From Trissonchulus latispiculum (lineage: Eukaryota > Nematoda > Enoplea > Enoplida > Ironidae): 64,000 nt of DNA. This document shows, piece after piece, positions 1 to 11,639 of this stretch. Position 1 is the stretch's first letter, and the number at the start of each line of letters is the position of its first letter. The position numbers and the translations under genes are program-made. The stretch lies in assembly GCA_030248195.1 (NCBI GenBank), contig JASAND010004308.1:1-64000 (forward strand), written 5' to 3'. Below the pieces are notes generated by a model that was not told where the DNA came from, did not search any database, and was given only the letters and a program-made list of their open reading frames with translations.

Positions 1-400
1 GTAAATCGACTACGTTCGTTTTAATGGGCATATCGCCGAAACCGACGGAAGTGACCACTGGTCACTACAGCCTTTGGGGCCTAGCGTCAACTGGTCAAAC
101 GGCCTAAAACTGCGTTTTTTTTCGGCATTTTGGGCGGGGGCATCTATAGTAAATCGACTACGCTCGTTTCAATGGGCATATCGCCGAAACCGACGGAAGT
201 GACCACTGGTCACTACAGCCTATGGGGCCTATTGACCACTGGTCAAACGGCCTACACTGCGTTTTTCGGCATTTTGGGCGGGGGCATATATAGTAAATCG
301 ACTACGCTCGTTTCAATGGGCATATCGCCGAAACCGACGGAAGTGACCACTGGTCACTACAGGCTACGGGGCCTATTGACCACTGGTCAAACGGCCTAAA
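1..400. repeat. 144-148 bp tandem satellite, about 2.8 copies
   Basis: The unit starting GTAAATCGACTACG recurs at 1, 149 and 293. Copies 2 and 3 are 144 bp apart and nearly identical; the first is 4 bp longer. Each unit contains the short inverted motif GACCACTGGTC twice. The array is cut by the window edge, so its true length is unknown. Because 144 is divisible by three, one frame stays open across copies and gives a 48-residue repeat, but no gene context supports translation. Confidence 0.85.
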
Positions 401-627
401 ACAGCGTTTGGGATGAACCGGATTTAGAGTTACCGTTCGTTCTCTTCGAATGGCACTCAAAAAAATATGTCTTTAGTCAGCGCTTATATTTAAATGGCTG
501 AAATTATTGTTAACTGGATCACTGCTGTCATAGCTTACTGAGCCTGATTTGCAGGTTGTGTATAGTTTATATGCTTACACAAATGGCGTAATGCCCTGAT
601 GCATTAGACGCTTGGAGGAGAATCTTT

Positions 628-2083
628 AAAAGGACAGAAGGACAAGAAACAAAAATGCTCCTCTGGAGCATGAAAAAAGTAATATGGGTGATGGTGAGGT
701 TGCAAAATCAAGAGAGGACTAGTCTTTAAAATGCTTAATATGGGGCTAGGTTCAAAAATAGAAGAGGACTAGGTTGTGAGCGAATTAATATGGGCACAGC
801 TTCGCCGAACAACCCATATTCGCGGGATTTCACGCTTCGTCTTAGCTTTTGTCGCATACAGAGCTATCAATTTCAGTCAGTAATAAGAAAGTTAAGAAGT
901 TGAATACGTACTCATTGAATACAGTTGTTTGCATATACGTACTCTGTTAGACTGGCTAGGAATGCATATGTGCGTAAATTATCATCATTTGGTCGGGTTT
1001 AACTGCGGCAAGCAACGAGAAGACATCTAAGGACATGAGGCTAAAGCTATTGGTTCAAGCAGGGAGGAAATAGAAGGTCAGAGTCCTAAGATTATTCTTG
1101 AAATATAAATTTTCCGTAGAAATGAATAAAGCGCACTGGTTAGTATAAAACGTTTCTCGAAGAAAAAGTTTAAACTAAACGTAGCGTGGATGGATATGCA
1201 TACTGATATACATTTATAAACCGCGAATATGGGTTGTTCGGCGAAGCTGTGCCCATATTAATTCGCTCACAACCTAGTCCTCTTCTATTTTCGAACCTAG
1301 CCCCATATTACTTTTTTCATGCTCCAGAGGAGCATTTTTGTTTCTTGTTTCTACTTTCTCCGATCTCGCTGATTTTCACATATTTAATTGTCCAAATGGT
1401 ATATTTTAACGAGTTTTTAAAATTAAAGTCGTAACTCTTACGGTTGTCGAGTAATTTCACCTCAAAGTTGAGATTTCATGTTTTAAACATAGGAAATTTA
1501 GAAAGTTGTCATTTTGTCGCGTGCGCCAAAAAAATCTCCCGACAAACGTTGATAAATCTGGACAAATTATACATTAAAATAACGCTGAAATGTTAAACTG
1601 CGGTATCTTGGAATTAGAATTTTAACTTAGGCCTTTAAAATTTTTTAATTAATTTTTGAAGAATTAAAATTTAACGTGATGCTAAAATCGTGTTAAATTT
1701 TTATTCTTCAAAAATTAATTAAAAAATGTTAAAGGCCTAAATTAAAATTCTAATTCGAAGATACTGCTGTTTAGCATTTCAGCGTTATTTTAGTGTATAA
1801 TTTGCTCAGATTCATCAACGTTTGTCGGGAGATTTTTTTGGCGCACGCGAAAAAATGACAACTCTCTAAATTTCCTATGTTTAACACATGAAATCTCAAC
1901 TTTGAGGTGAAATTACTCGACAACCGTAAGAGTTACGACTTTAATTTTAAAAAACTCGTTAAAATATAACATTTGGACAATTAAATATGTGAAAATCAGC
2001 GAGACTGGAGAAAGTAGAAAAAATGGCCAAAAAATGGACCCCCCCTCTTAAGTCTGCTCCTAAGCGCGCTTAGGAGTGTACTC
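628..2083. mobile_element. Composite of two foldback elements upstream of the ITPA exon
   Basis: Two long inverted repeats lie side by side. In the first, 651-829 pairs with about 1221-1345 (for example GCGAATTAATATGGGC against its complement near 1250). In the second, about 1349-1660 pairs with 1700-2023 around a centre near 1690. The whole block is bracketed by an exact 12 bp direct repeat, AGGAGAATCTTT, at 616-627 and 2084-2095. No transposase frame is present. The superfamily is not clear because 12 bp is an unusual duplication length for a DNA transposon. Confidence 0.6.
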
Positions 2084-2131
2084 AGGAGAATCTTTTGAAA
2101 CGCCTCCCTGAATCTTTTATTTTCATTTCAG

Positions 2132-2457
2132 GTGTTTATGTCAAGTGGTTCCTGAAGAAACTGGGCCCTGCAGGTTTGCATAAGCTGTTGACGGGTTGGG
2201 AAGATAAGTCAGGCTATGCCCTCTGCACCTTTGCTTACACTCATGGACCCTCGGAACCAGTCAGACTCTTTCAGGGTCGTTGTGATGGGCAGATTGTAGA
2301 GCCAAGAGGCCCCCCTGATTTCGGATGGGATCCCTGTTTTCAGCCTGACGGTTTTGAACTGACTTACGCTGAAATGTCCAAAGAACAGAAAAATCAGATC
2401 TCACATAGAGCTCGTGCTCTCGCCAAACTGAAATCCGATTTGCTGACAATATCTTAA
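2132..2457 (+). CDS. ITPA: Inosine triphosphate pyrophosphatase, last coding exon (partial)
   Basis: ITPA hydrolyses ITP, dITP and XTP to monophosphates in the cytosol, keeping deaminated purines out of nucleic acids. The exon encodes the C-terminal half of the HAM1/ITPA fold. Visible family hallmarks are [15 protein letters not shown], the [13 protein letters not shown] strand, [17 protein letters not shown] (substrate-binding loop with the FGWDP signature) and SHRARAL near the end. The acceptor is TTTCATTTCAG ending at 2131; the exon enters in phase 1 (GT completes a Gly codon) and ends at TAA 2455-2457. A possible poly(A) signal ATTAAA is at 2630-2635. The 5' exons were not found in 1-2131; they probably lie to the left. 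The foldback block at 628-2083 ends only 48 nt before the exon. Confidence 0.93.
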
Positions 2458-2777
2458 CATTTTGCAGTATTTGTGTTGCCAGTTTTCCTTCAATTGATGC
2501 TTCTTTTATGACAGTTATTTTGTCACCTTAAACGTAAATTTCTGTTTTGCGCACATTAAACATGTTCGTAGTTTCAAGTTTACTGCAACGGCTTTAGTTA
2601 AACATTTGCTATGTTAATTTAGTGTATATATTAAAATATTGTTATTTTCAAGTGAGGGTAAAAAGTAATGAGCTATGCACTCGTGTTGTGTAGTGAGCGA
2701 GGCACTTTCTATTTCAGAAAATATGCTTCAGAGAATGTTAGTGTTCATTCCACTGCTTATGACTGACTGGTCCGTTA

Positions 2778-2894
2778 AGCCCATACTTGTCCGTATGGAG
2801 GTGTCAGTCTGGGCGTAAGAAAAGTTGAACAGTGTTGAACATTTTCTTACGCCCAAACGAACAGACGGCCAAACGGACAAGTATAAACCGGGCT
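2778..2894. mobile_element. Small Harbinger-like MITE
   Basis: A 117 bp inverted repeat starts AGCCCATACTTGTCCG and ends CGGACAAGTATAAACCGGGCT, flanked by TTA on both sides (2775-2777 and 2895-2897). The centre also folds (CTTACGCCC... pairing). A TTA duplication fits PIF/Harbinger miniature elements. Confidence 0.55.
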
Positions 2895-3019
2895 TTAGGC
2901 TTAGTGCGCCTTCACTTTTTGCCAGACGAATGTTAGGTCTTAGGTTGTATGTTTTGGCTAGATGAGTCATTTGCAAGGCCTGTATTGTTATTATTGTGAA
3001 ACCACTACTGACTAATGCG

Positions 3020-3330
3020 TACGTAGTGTTGTTTCAGCAGGCGGTTTTAGTTAGTGTATTTTCAGTAGCCCATTGTAGTTTCAGCTTCAGTCGGATACCA
3101 AAAATAATTTTAGTTTCAGTCGCCGGTTCAAATTAATTTCGGTTTGAGTCCATGACGCAAAATAGTTTCAGTTTCAGTCGGTGACGCACAATAGTTTCAG
3201 TTTTATGCCGAGTTTAAAAATAATTTCAGTTTAAGTCACCGCAAAAAATAAAAATTTCAGTTTCCGCATGTATTTAGAATTTAAAATTGTTGAAGTTCAG
3301 TCCAATTTTTATATCTAAGCTTCTTCAGTT
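3020..3330. repeat. Degenerate TTTCAGTTTCAGTCGG array
   Basis: Irregular copies of AGTTTCAGTTTCAGTC, spaced 30-45 bp, follow a TAGTGTTGTTTCAGC start at about 3025. A similar array ending GTTGAAACATCACTA lies at 11640-11887. The TAGTG/CACTA ends resemble the hAT-like elements of this window, but matching target duplications were not found. Confidence 0.4.
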
Positions 3331-3899
3331 CTAAGTAAGACTTCATCTAATATACTTTACTTGCAACCCTTGGACATACAATCATTTTGTTATATAGTAA
3401 AGACAAATAAAATAAGATCCGCTGTGAAATAATTGCTTGCTGCATTGATTTTCTTTTTAAATAATTATCTAAAACAGCTTCGGTGATTTGCTTTAGTCTA
3501 ACCGGTTTATGTATATAGGTTAGAAACAACGACTGTGTGTGTTTTAGTGATGTGGATCGGATCGGATCGGCAGCTAAAATCAGCTACCGGTCCGATGCAG
3601 CCCCGGGTCGGACCGATCCGATCCGACCATAATGTCAATTTTCAATTGTAGACACAAATTGCTATATTTTCCGATTTCCCCTTATTTTGCAAATCTCTTC
3701 ATCAAACTTCTCACCTGAATCATATTGAATAATTCTGAAAGTCCGTATCAGAAACTGCAGCTGCAGAATGATGTGTGGCCACTTTTAAAAATAACGATTT
3801 GTTTTGTTTTGGGTGTTTAAGTTCTAGTGAGAACTACACAAAACACAGTGAGAAATGAGAATTATACAGGGATAAGATAAAATTGAAGAAACTAGGGTG

Positions 3900-6413
3900 T
3901 TAGACCAAAAAATGTGCATACAAACTTTGGTAGTATTTATAAGCAAGCAATGTATGTATATGTTTTAAAATCATTCGGAAATGGAGACGACATGAAAAAT
4001 ATACGGAAATTATATAATATATATATAATATTATATAATTTTATTATATAAAACGGTTTTATGTACGGAAAATCTAAAATGTACAAAGGTTTGCTAAGAT
4101 TTACGCACTGACGATTTAGTTTTTTTCGTGATCAAATAGATCTGGTTCCGCGTCATATTGTTGCACTTACAACCTTTTCAACCAAAGAACACCCAAGTTT
4201 CGGGTTTTTAAAATGTAAATATTTTAATGCTCACGATATGGTTATCATTTAGAAGCTCTTGACAATCTGAACACGTTTAATACAATCATTTCCCAAAATG
4301 CACTCGATTCCCAAATTCACGAAAACAAGATTTTTTCCGGATTTAAGTGTTTTCCAGGCCCAAATCCGTTATCCGGCAGGTGCACAAATATTCGTGCAAC
4401 GTGACTGCACAACTCCAAAATTTGTGCACAATTAAATTTTCAATTAAATAGCGATACTTTCGTAACGTTTATGTGAGGTCAAAGTTATGCAGGAGCCGAT
4501 ACATGCAAGAACCGTTAATGTCTTAATCCAAAATTCGGCAGATTACTGAATTGTCATTATATGTTTGTGCAGTACAAAAATTTCGTCATTCCCGAAGGGC
4601 CTTGTGAATTTCTGGGGAAATCCCACACTCACATACATATTCACTGACGGTACACAATCTAACTTCTTCATTCCCGAAGGGCCCTTTGCTATTTTATAAA
4701 ACCTATTTAATGCATGCTGCAGATAAGCCCCATCTTAAATCTTTTTGCAGCCTGTCACTAAATCATTTTCTCCATCTTTCGTTTCATACTAGCAGTCGAC
4801 CTGCCGGAGTTTTCCATATATGGAAAATCCGGCAGGTTTACATGTTAAAGATAGGCGCAATAGTGGAAAATCTGCCGGATCTGGCAGGTAGCATTTTTGT
4901 ATCAATCTGAAATTTCTTTGATGCAGAAATGTTTAACTCGATGCTGGCTTCTATTTTAAACTATTTTCAGAACAGAAAGTGTCCAAAAATGGGCCTGGCA
5001 GATCCGGCAGATTTTGTACTATTCTGCCTATCTTTAACACGTAAACCTGCCGGATTTTCCATATATGGAAAATCCGGCAGGTTCTTCAAGTTAGTTAAGG
5101 CACAGGAAGAAGTATGCACATAGCTTCTTCTGTTTTCACTTCAAAAGCAAAGCGCGAACATAAAGTGACCTGCCGGATTTTCCATATATGGAAAATCCGG
5201 CAGGTTTACATGTTAAAGATAGGCGCAATAGTGGAAAATCTGCCGGATCTGGCAGGTAACATTTTTGTATCAATCTGAAGTGTCCTTGATGCAGAAATGT
5301 TTAACTTGATGCTGGCTTCTAAACTATTTTTAGAGCAGAAAGTGTCCAAAAATGGGCCTGGCAGATCCGGCAGATTTTGTACTATTCTGCCTGTCTTTAA
5401 CACGTAAACCTGCAGGATTTTCCATATATGAAAAATCCGGCAGGTGCTTCAAATAATTAAGGCACAGAAAGAAGTATGAACATAGCTTCTTCTGTTTTTA
5501 CTTCAAAAGCAAAACGCGCACTTAAAGTGACCTGCCGGATTTTCCATATATGGAAAATCCGGCAGGTCGGCTCCTAGCATAAAACATTGAGAAATGCTTT
5601 AGTGACAGACTACATTAAAGGTTTAAGATGGGGCTTATCTGCAGCATACCTTAATCAGATTTTATAAAATTGCATAAGGCCCTTCGGGAATGAAGAAGTT
5701 ACATTGTGTACAGTCAGTGAATATGTATGTGAGTGTGGGATTTCCCAAGAAATGCACAAGGCCCTTCGGGAATGAAGAAACTTTTGTGCTGCACAAACAT
5801 ATAATGACAATTCAGTAGCCTGCTGGATTTTGGATTAAGACGTTAGTGGAACTTGCAGGTAATGGCTCCTGCATAAAGCTGGGCTCACAGAAACGACATG
5901 AAAGTAGTACTATTTAGTTGTAAATTAAATTCTGCACAAATTTTCAAAGTTGTGCAAGTGCTCTGCACAAAGATTTGTGCACCTGCCGGATAACGGATTT
6001 GGGCCGTTTTCCATCATGAACAAGCCATGGGTCTTGACTCGAAAGGCCTTGACGAGCTGAACAACCTTTGCAATACAACTAGATCCCAGAAATGACCCCT
6101 GTTCTCGAGATTCACAAAAACTTCCATCCATGAATAGTGAACTCGATAATTTGGAACATTTTCAGGTATTGGTTGCAGCTAGACATCACGGATACAAAAT
6201 TTTGAATGTGGTAAAATTTGGAGAAATTAAATATTTTTAATAAATTAAATAATATTAAATATTAAATATTTTCCGTGATTCAATCCCGATACGCAGGTTG
6301 TTCAAAATCTCCAGTTCAGGACTAAAGATTCTAAAAAATATATATTGTTGGGGTTTGCTCTGAATTCATAAGTTCGCAATAAACGATACCATATAATACC
6401 CAATTTTGGTCGC
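3900..6413. mobile_element. Nested foldback element related to the one at 10068-10935
   Basis: The left arm begins GACCAAAAAATGTGCATACA; the right arm ends with a diverged complement, ACCCAATTTTGGTCGC. Internal arms also pair, for example AAATCCGTTATCCGGCAGGT near 4363 with its complement near 5980. The element at 10068-10935 shares the GACCAAAAAATGTG end and the ATATTGTTGGGGTTT segment. The middle (4798-5567) holds five palindromes listed separately. No coding capacity is seen. Confidence 0.6.
4798..5567. repeat. Five copies of a near-perfect 36 bp palindrome
   Basis: A self-complementary block with left half CCTGCCGGATTTTCCATA and centre CATATATG occurs at about 4799, 5048, 5170, 5409 and 5530. 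Copies alternate with about 120 and 240 bp spacers, which are themselves repeated (TTACATGTTAAAGATAGGCG near 4838 and 5206). Some copies have one or two substitutions. Confidence 0.8.
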
Positions 6414-7009
6414 ACAATAGCATATACAAAAGTGCATCCGGCGGATTTTGCAGGCTTTCCACTTCTCAGCAAACGCACTTTGGCAAACATTTTTCTTTCA
6501 ATTTCTGACAACGTTCCTATTAGTTGAGAACTTTTAATCATACCAGAATAAGTCACTCTCAGCGGTCAGCGGTACTGCAGTTAAAAAGCGGAACAGACTG
6601 TCCAAAAATTAATTAGCAGGAAATATTAGAGAGCAACCCCATTTGACTTTTTTTATATGTGCGTATAAAAAATTTATTTATCCAGTGAGAGAACATAAAA
6701 CAAAAACATGAACAACAGAAAATTCAAAATTTGAACAAAACTCCGAAAAGACTTTAAAAATTTCTTCGAAAAAATTTTTGCAATTTTGTCAAAAATTGGT
6801 ACAAATTTTCAAAATTTGCTTCATTTTCTGGATCGGCGATCCGGAAAACTCACCGATCCGATCCGGTCGATCCGATCTGAAAATTTGTCGATCCGATCCG
6901 ACCCCGGATCGGTCGATCCGATCCGATCCATATCACTAGTGTGTTTGACTGCTATATAACTAAGGCGTGACTGTGTTTATCTTAATCTTTATCCCCTTTT
7001 GAGTTCCAG

Positions 7010-7560
7010 ATTGTGTCCCCCCCCATGACATTTCTAGTTCCCCAAGATCTTAAAAACATTCCCCCTTGGCCTTGACATTTAGGCCCGTCTTGTTTTGCAG
7101 ATCCGTGCGTCACCGAAAACACTTAATTAACCCCAAAATAGTCGGGGATGACATTTAGGTTGACATTTGAAGGAAGCCTTCAAAGGGCACCGCTCGCCTA
7201 TAAAAGAGGGGAACCTCTCATTATTTTTGGTCTTGATCCTAACTCTAGGTGTGCGCTTGCCCCGATTGGTTCAGTTCTCTACTCTAACCCGCTGTGCGGT
7301 GCGCTATTGTGTCTGTTTGTGTTTGGGTGTCTTGAAGCCAGCTTAGCTTGGCAGACGTGGTCAGTATTGGCTAGACGGACTGACCTACTTGTGTTTTTGA
7401 TACTGTGTCAAGTTTATTCAATAAATGGTAGGCGCTACTTTTAATGTTGTTGATTAACTTAGGAGGAATTGAATTATCTGCAGTAATCCGTATTCATCTG
7501 TAGAAACCTACCGTACGCATTAACAGCGCACACTGCCGTACGGCCACGATCAACACTACC
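7010..7560. mobile_element. Possible solo LTR or Pol II promoter-like remnant
   Basis: A TATAAAAG box at 7199-7206 is followed about 220 bp later by AATAAA at 7421-7426, the spacing expected for U3/R/U5 of an LTR. The segment is more GC-rich than its flanks. An open frame at 7148-7444 has no recognisable domain. I could not find clean TG...CA ends or a target duplication, so this is a suggestion only. Confidence 0.25.
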
Positions 7561-7615
7561 TTCTTCGCAGGGTGGACCACTTAACCATACAATCAACCTA
7601 GCAACCTTACACTAG

Positions 7616-9308
7616 GGGCCAGTATAAAATGCAGACGCAGACCAGCAGACTTGGGTATAAAACGCAGACCAGCAGACTTGGGTATAAAACGCAGACTTTG
7701 ATGCAGACGCAGACTGGGGTATAAAAAGCAGACGCAGACCGTACTAAAAGTATAAAATGCAGACTTTCTTGCAGACTTGCAGACTAGGGTATAAAAAGCA
7801 GACCGGGGTATAAAATGCAGACTTTGGTATAAAATGCAGACTTTTGAGCAAACTTGCAGACCGGGGGGTATAAAACGCAGACTTGGGTATAAAATGCAGA
7901 CTTTTGAGCAGACTTGTAGACCCAGGTCAATTCTCTTATAACACTGTTTATTGACTCTAGGAAGCAAGAAATTTAGTGTTATATTGCTCTAGTTAAGCAC
8001 AGCGTAAACGATTTGGCGTAGTAATTTTGCATGCTTAAGTGACTTGGTCTAGGTTCACGTGACCTTAATCAGGGTCACGTGACTGCTCAAAAATTTTATT
8101 TCAAAGTCCAGGAAGCCTAAAAACTTGCCTATATAGGTTTTTCGGCGTAGAATTCAAATTTGGCATGAATTTTCATGTAGCTTTAGCGCACTTATGTGAT
8201 CCTGGCTTATCTTGACTCGTGTCTTGTGATCCTCCCTTGGTGTCCGGTGGGTCGGGGCCATGACTGAGCCGGTCACTGAGTCAGACGGGTCTGAGGTAGC
8301 TAAATACATGTGCCATATAGGCTTTCGGCGTCGCACCGCTCGAATTTGGCGTTAGTTTTGCTGTAACAGCCACCCCGCACCTTTTTACAAAAAGTTGTGG
8401 GTGATGATTTTGCGAAAAAGTTCGCAAAAAATGTCCCGCCGTGGGCCAGCCCAGAGGTCATGGCAACGTATTCAATACATGGCTAGATAGTGCAGAGCGT
8501 TGGCATGCTACATGCATAATAGGAGGTTAGCTAGTTCGCTAATCGACGTCCGTAGTGAGTATATAATAGCAAAATATTCAATTTTGGTTCGGAGTTGTGT
8601 TTTGGGGTGGGCTGGCTTATTTTTGCTGGGGGGGCGCCCCCCCATTCGGCGACCTCCCCCCCCATTCGAGGTTCCCCCCATAAATTTCGAGCTCCCCCCA
8701 TAACCCCCCCGTAACCCAAAAAATTGCCAATTTGTATCATTTTTACCCTAAATTTTTGAAAAATTTTCCGGCGTCGCCGAATTTTTATAGAAATTTTCAC
8801 TATTTTCAAACACCTAAAATTATTCATTTTTTAGCGATTTTTGGCATTTTTTTACACAAAAAACGTAAAAAATTAGCAAAATATTTCCAAAAATATGCCC
8901 CCCTTTTTGGTGAGAATGGGGGGGGGGAACTTCGAGCCCCCCCCATAAATTTTGGCCTAAAAATAAGCCAGGTGGTCAACTGTTTTGGGTATCCTGGTCG
9001 AACTGAGGGGCTGGGCGGATACCGGGCCTGCGGTCTGCTCAAAAATCTGCATTTCACACCCGGGTCTGCTTTGTAAGCGCGGGTCTGCACGTCGGCTCAA
9101 GAGTCTGCATTTTATACCCAAGTCTGCTTTTATACATCAGTCTGCCGGTTTGCTCAAAAGTCTGCATTTTATACCCCAGTCTGCAAGTCTGCTCAAAAGT
9201 CTGCATTTTAGACCCGAGTCTGTTTTCAGGTCTGCGTTTTATACCCGAGTATGCGTGTGCATAAGTCTGTTAAGTCTGCTGGTCTGCGTCTGCAGTTTAT
9301 ACTGGCCC
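7616..9308. mobile_element. hAT-like element with GCAGACT arrays
   Basis: The left end GGGCCAGTATAAAATGCAGA matches the complement of the right end TCTGCAGTTTATACTGGCCC. Both flanks carry the 8 bp duplication TACACTAG (7608-7615 and 9309-9316). The outer about 300 bp on each side is built from short units of GCAGACT with TATAAAA spacers, in opposite orientation at the two ends. The open frames that cross these arrays are by-products. A second element is nested at 8612-8971. Confidence 0.8.
8612..8971. mobile_element. Nested small element with G/C runs, copy 1 of a family
   Basis: The ends CTGGCTTATTTTT and AAAAATAAGCCAG are inverted repeats. Next to them lie runs of G or C (for example CCCCCCATTCGG). 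The core contains AAAATTTTCCGGCGTCGCCG, shared with the element at 20577-21014. Flanks give at best a 4 bp match (GTGG). Confidence 0.6.
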
Positions 9309-9316
9309 TACACTAG

Positions 9317-10067
9317 TGTATACGCGAGTGCGCATCAGCGAATTGTTGTGTGGGTAGGAAGCAATTACCATTATCTTGTACGTGTACAGAATCGGGGATA
9401 TGGGCGCGAAACACTTGCGAATAGGGTCTAGCCAGCCACAGATCCTCACCGGCCGTTTAGCCAACGAAACACGCTCTCCCCGAAACAGTTGTCGCTTGCG
9501 TAGCCTAAGGACCCAAGCGATACCTGTTTACAAGTAAAACATATCATCCCTTCAAAATGTAATGGTTGGTTGGGGGAATAATAATGGTTCATTGCTGCAA
9601 TTGAATGCTTTGCCTCATTGGCCGCAGATTGTAGAGGTGCCACAGCCACATCAGCAACCTGCAAATGGCAATCAGCAGTGTGCTTTAAAAGCTATCTAAG
9701 GCAATTGCACGACAGCATAACTTCTAGTTCTATTAGATAAACTGACAGTAAATGATCTAAAAGTAACATTGCTAGCTAATATATAATATGAGAGGCAAAA
9801 ACTGGACACATTCATTCAATCTTTCGCAAGGAAGACTATGATTGGTAGGTAATTTGCAATAGTCTTTTCAAGGAACTTAAGCATACGCCGAGACTGAAAT
9901 AGTTTCAGTCTCAGCACGAGCTGAAACCTGTCCAGCGAGCAAGAAAAGCTTCCGGCTTTACGCTGAGACTGAAATAGAACCACCAGAGGGCATCCTTTTA
10001 AATGGCGTGATCCGAAAATTAACCTGACCGTTGTTAAGAATCTCTTTCACAACAGCGCAATATCTAT
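9317..10067. other. No gene seen
   Basis: No exon with good splice sites or family motif was found. A short inverted repeat GAGACTGAAATAGTTTCAGTCTC lies at about 9890-9912 in diverged repeat sequence. Confidence 0.5.
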
Positions 10068-10935
10068 AGTACGACCAAAAAATGTGTGTACAAGCTGTGA
10101 CCGTTCAACCTTTTGAGTAAACGCCAACAATGTATATATTTTTAGAATCCTCAGGAACCAGAGATTTCGAGAATTCGGAAAAATCCGGAATTCCGGGTTT
10201 CACTCACGGAAAATCTAAAATTTTAATTTTTCACCCAATTTTTAGCGCAATCAAAATTTTGTTTTCCGATCGAATAGAGCTGGTCCCGCTGCATATTTTG
10301 CTCCTAGAAATTTTTCACAAAAATGCACCCAGTTTCCGTGATTTCGGGTTTTCAAAATTTCCGGATTTTCAAAATTTTCTCCGACATCCTACAATATGGC
10401 TATCATTCGAAAGCTCTTGATGACCTGAACAAATCTTGTAATAGAACCAACTCGCAGAAATGAGCACAGTTCTCGGAATTTGCTAATACCTTCCAAGCTA
10501 GAGTGAAATCCGGAATTCGTGAATTTCGGAAACTGGGTGCATTTTGAGACCTTACAAGATTTATTCAACTCATCAAGAGCTTTCGAATGATACCCATATT
10601 GTGGGGTATTGCAGAAAATTCTTAAAATCCGGACATTTAGAAAACCCTGAATTCCGGAAATTTCGTGAAAAATTTCTGAGAGCAGAAATATGCTGCGGGA
10701 CCAGCTCTATTCGATCCTGAAAACAAAATTTTGATTGCGATAAAAAGTGGGCGAAAAACTAAAAATTTTAGATTTTCTGTGAATGAAACCCGAAATTCCG
10801 GATTTTTCCGGATTTTCGAAATCTGGGTTCCTGAGGATTCTAAAAATATGTATATATTGTTGGGGTTTACTCCAAAGGTTAATCTGGTATAAACGGTCGA
10901 TGTTTGTACACACATTGTTTGGTCGTACTATAGTT
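10068..10935. mobile_element. Foldback element with GACCAAAAAATGTG ends
   Basis: The left arm ATAGTACGACCAAAAAATGT pairs with the right arm ending ATTGTTTGGTCGTACTAT. Inside, AGAATCCTCAGGAACC pairs with GGTTCCTGAGGATTCT, so the whole 0.87 kb is close to a palindrome. The interior is rich in GAATTCCGG and AAATTTTC. It is related to the nested element at 3900-6413. Flanks are consistent with a short TA-rich target, too short to classify. Confidence 0.7.
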
Positions 10936-11260
10936 GGAATGCTTTACCGCAGGAAGTTGGAATCTCGTGCAGAAATGCTGCACTTGCTTATTTCTTTATG
11001 TTTTTCTTGTTTGTTTAATTAAATAATAATAATTTAACTACTTTCAGTTTCCATTTTTTTCGATTTTCGAAATCCTTTGATCTTTGCCGCTTTTTCGAAT
11101 TTGACTGGCTACTACTCGTGATTCCCTCAATGGAAAAATTTTTCGATTAGGTTTTCGGGACCGCCTAGGCGTTCGAAAAATACCACTTTTTGACCCAAAA
11201 TTTCGGCAAAGCAAACTTAGCAAAGCTGAGTAAAAATAAATCATAAAGTTCAAGCTGAGC

Positions 11261-11487
11261 TGAATCCAACGATATAAAGATTTTGTGGCTACGAGTACGA
11301 CATATATTGCGCCAGCAATAATTTCTCTTTTTTCAGCTGGTTTTTCCTAGTTGACACTGGCTCAGGCAAATCAAGGCGGCAACTTCAAAGAGAGCCAAAA
11401 ACCACCTGAAATAAGGGAAATTGTTTGAAAAATCATTGCGGACGCAATATAAGTCGTAGCCACAAAAACTTTATATAGTTGGATTCA
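11261..11487. mobile_element. Short foldback MITE
   Basis: TGAATCCAACGATATAAAG at the left pairs with CTTTATATAGTTGGATTCA at the right, and TGGCTACGAGTACGACATAT pairs imperfectly with its complement near 11440. It is about 227 bp and non-coding. Confidence 0.6.
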
Positions 11488-11639
11488 ATTGCTAACAATA
11501 TTTGACCTGGTATTAATTTAAGGCGAAGCATGATCTGAAAATTGTATTTTCAGGCTAAGCGACGAAATTATAGTTTTGAGGCGAAGCGTTGTCTGTCTGA
11601 AATAAAGTTGTTGGTACTTTCAGGCCATGCAAGAGCTTA

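Larger units (their letters stand above)
3545..6938. mobile_element. hAT-like element with GATCGGATC arrays, carrying nested insertions
   Basis: The left end TAGTGATGTGGATCGGATCG and right end CGATCCGATCCATATCACTA are inverted repeats, and both flanks carry the 8 bp duplication GTGTGTTT (3537-3544 and 6939-6946). Arrays of GATCGGATCG fill the first and last about 100 bp. No transposase reading frame is visible, so it is non-autonomous. Most of the 3.4 kb length comes from a second inverted-repeat element inside it (about 3900-6413). Confidence 0.8.

Noticed and set aside
4798..5567. CRISPR-like array (regular palindromic repeats with spacers)
   Set aside because: This is animal DNA; the spacers are long and themselves duplicated, and the array lies in a mobile element.
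7148..7444. 98-residue open frame as a gene
   Set aside because: No domain or splice context; it overlaps a TATA box and poly(A) signal layout that looks like a repeat end.
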